Source: Thermoanaerobaculia bacterium
Lineage (GTDB): Bacteria > Acidobacteriota > Thermoanaerobaculia > UBA5066
Direction of reading: 5' to 3'
DNA length: 6,359 bases
NCBI GenBank assembly: GCA_023717585.1
Contig: JAMQPJ010000417.1
Location: 1 to 6,359 of the forward strand
Under the pieces are notes generated by a model that was given only the letters and a program-made list of their open reading frames with translations, was not told where the DNA came from and did not search any database. Shown here in pieces: positions 5,900 to 6,359 of this stretch. Position numbers and translations under genes: made by a program. The stretch's first letter is position 1; each line of letters opens with the position of its first letter.

Positions 5900-6359
5900 G
5901 TGCGGGATCTCCTGGGCCTTCCCCCGCTTGACGTCGCGCGCGCGGTGCGCGAGATCGCCCCGGAGTCGTTCCGCGCCGCGCAGATCTTCAAGTGGATCCA
6001 CGAGCGGCGCGCCGCGGACTTCGAGGAAATGACGAATCTCCCGAGGGAGATGCGCGAGGCCCTCGCGAAGGACTTCGTCATCGGCCTCCCGAAGATCGTC
6101 GCGAGGACGCCCGCTCTCGACGGGACCGAGAAGTTCCTTTGCGAGCTGGCGGACGGGGCGCGGATCGAAGCCGTGTACATCGTGGAATCGAAGAAGACGC
6201 CCTCGTGGACGGACCCCGAGACGCCGGGCGCTTCACGGGTGACGATCTGCCTGTCCTCGCAGGCGGGCTGCGCCGTGGACTGCGCGTTCTGCGTGACGGG
6301 CCGCCTGGGCGCCGGGCGGAATCTCACGGCGGGGGAGATCGTCGGCCAGTACCTCGCGA
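5900..6359 (+). CDS. rlmN: 23S rRNA/tRNA adenine C2-methyltransferase RlmN (3' end outside window)
   Basis: The first 153 codons are present. RlmN is a radical SAM enzyme that methylates C2 of adenine 2503 in 23S rRNA and, in several bacteria, adenine 37 of some tRNAs, tuning translation fidelity. The N-terminal helical RNA-binding part carries FRAAQIFKWIHER (24-36) and FEEMTNLPREMRE (41-53); a small beta domain follows with GTEKFLCELADGARIEAVYI (75-94). The radical SAM motif is CAVDCAFC (Cys124, Cys128, Cys131), preceded by TICLSSQAG, with Cys117 at the place of the conserved Cys118 of E. coli RlmN. GRNLTAGEIVGQ (139-150) is also typical. The second catalytic cysteine of the methyl-transfer pair lies beyond the edge, so RlmN versus Cfr is not decided by it, though the overall pattern and the context favour RlmN. 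The GTG at 5900 gives the expected N-terminus; the purine-rich GAAGAAGG is 12 bases away, rather far, and TACCCT at 5888-5893 could instead be a -10 element of a leaderless start. Confidence 0.93.
   Translation, partial: MRDLLGLPPLDVARAVREIAPESFRAAQIFKWIHERRAADFEEMTNLPREMREALAKDFVIGLPKIVARTPALDGTEKFLCELADGARIEAVYIVESKKTPSWTDPETPGASRVTICLSSQAGCAVDCAFCVTGRLGAGRNLTAGEIVGQYLA

Noticed and set aside
5351..6327. Minus-strand open frames of 216 and 254 codons
   Set aside because: They oppose the 131-residue gene and rlmN; rlmN has an unmistakable radical SAM motif on the plus strand.

Overview
The window is GC-rich DNA (about two-thirds G+C by eye) with tightly packed genes and strong G/C preference at third codon positions, which leaves long antisense frames open. 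Gene content and protein style (secreted amidohydrolase, secreted Kelch-like propeller, B12-type radical SAM protein of the TIGR03960 kind, short genes with few ATG/SD constraints) suggest a chromosomal segment of a Gram-negative, high-GC bacterium, perhaps Acidobacteriota. That placement is an impression from protein style and was not tested by any search. I see no insertion sequence, phage gene, tRNA, rRNA or CRISPR array.

Layout: four genes run leftward on the minus strand from a divergent intergenic region at 5273-5446: msrA (4619-5272), a secreted amidohydrolase (3259-4572), a secreted seven-bladed Kelch-like propeller (2064-3227) and a TIGR03960-like radical SAM protein (1-1992, cut by the left edge). 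The gaps are 46, 31 and 71 bases, so one transcript is plausible. On the plus strand a 131-residue protein of unknown function (5447-5842) is followed after 57 bases by rlmN (5900 onward, cut by the right edge).

How the genes work together: MsrA repairs oxidised methionine; the amidohydrolase and the propeller both carry N-terminal export signals and may act in the envelope. RlmN and the TIGR03960-like protein are both radical SAM enzymes with a CxxxCxxC iron-sulfur site, but they lie in opposite transcription units. I see no single pathway linking all six genes. The small plus-strand gene just before rlmN is the main functional unknown.

Most notable non-gene signals: (a) a 75-base inverted repeat with 22-base arms at 24-98, lying inside the still-open reading frame of the radical SAM gene in a stretch of atypical codon use; (b) a well-spaced sigma-70-type promoter whose predicted transcript starts at or within a few bases of the ATG of the 131-residue gene, implying a leaderless mRNA; (c) a small hairpin that would hide the ribosome binding site of the amidohydrolase gene. 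I did not find convincing evidence of a wholly new system; this looks mostly like ordinary chromosomal housekeeping and envelope genes.
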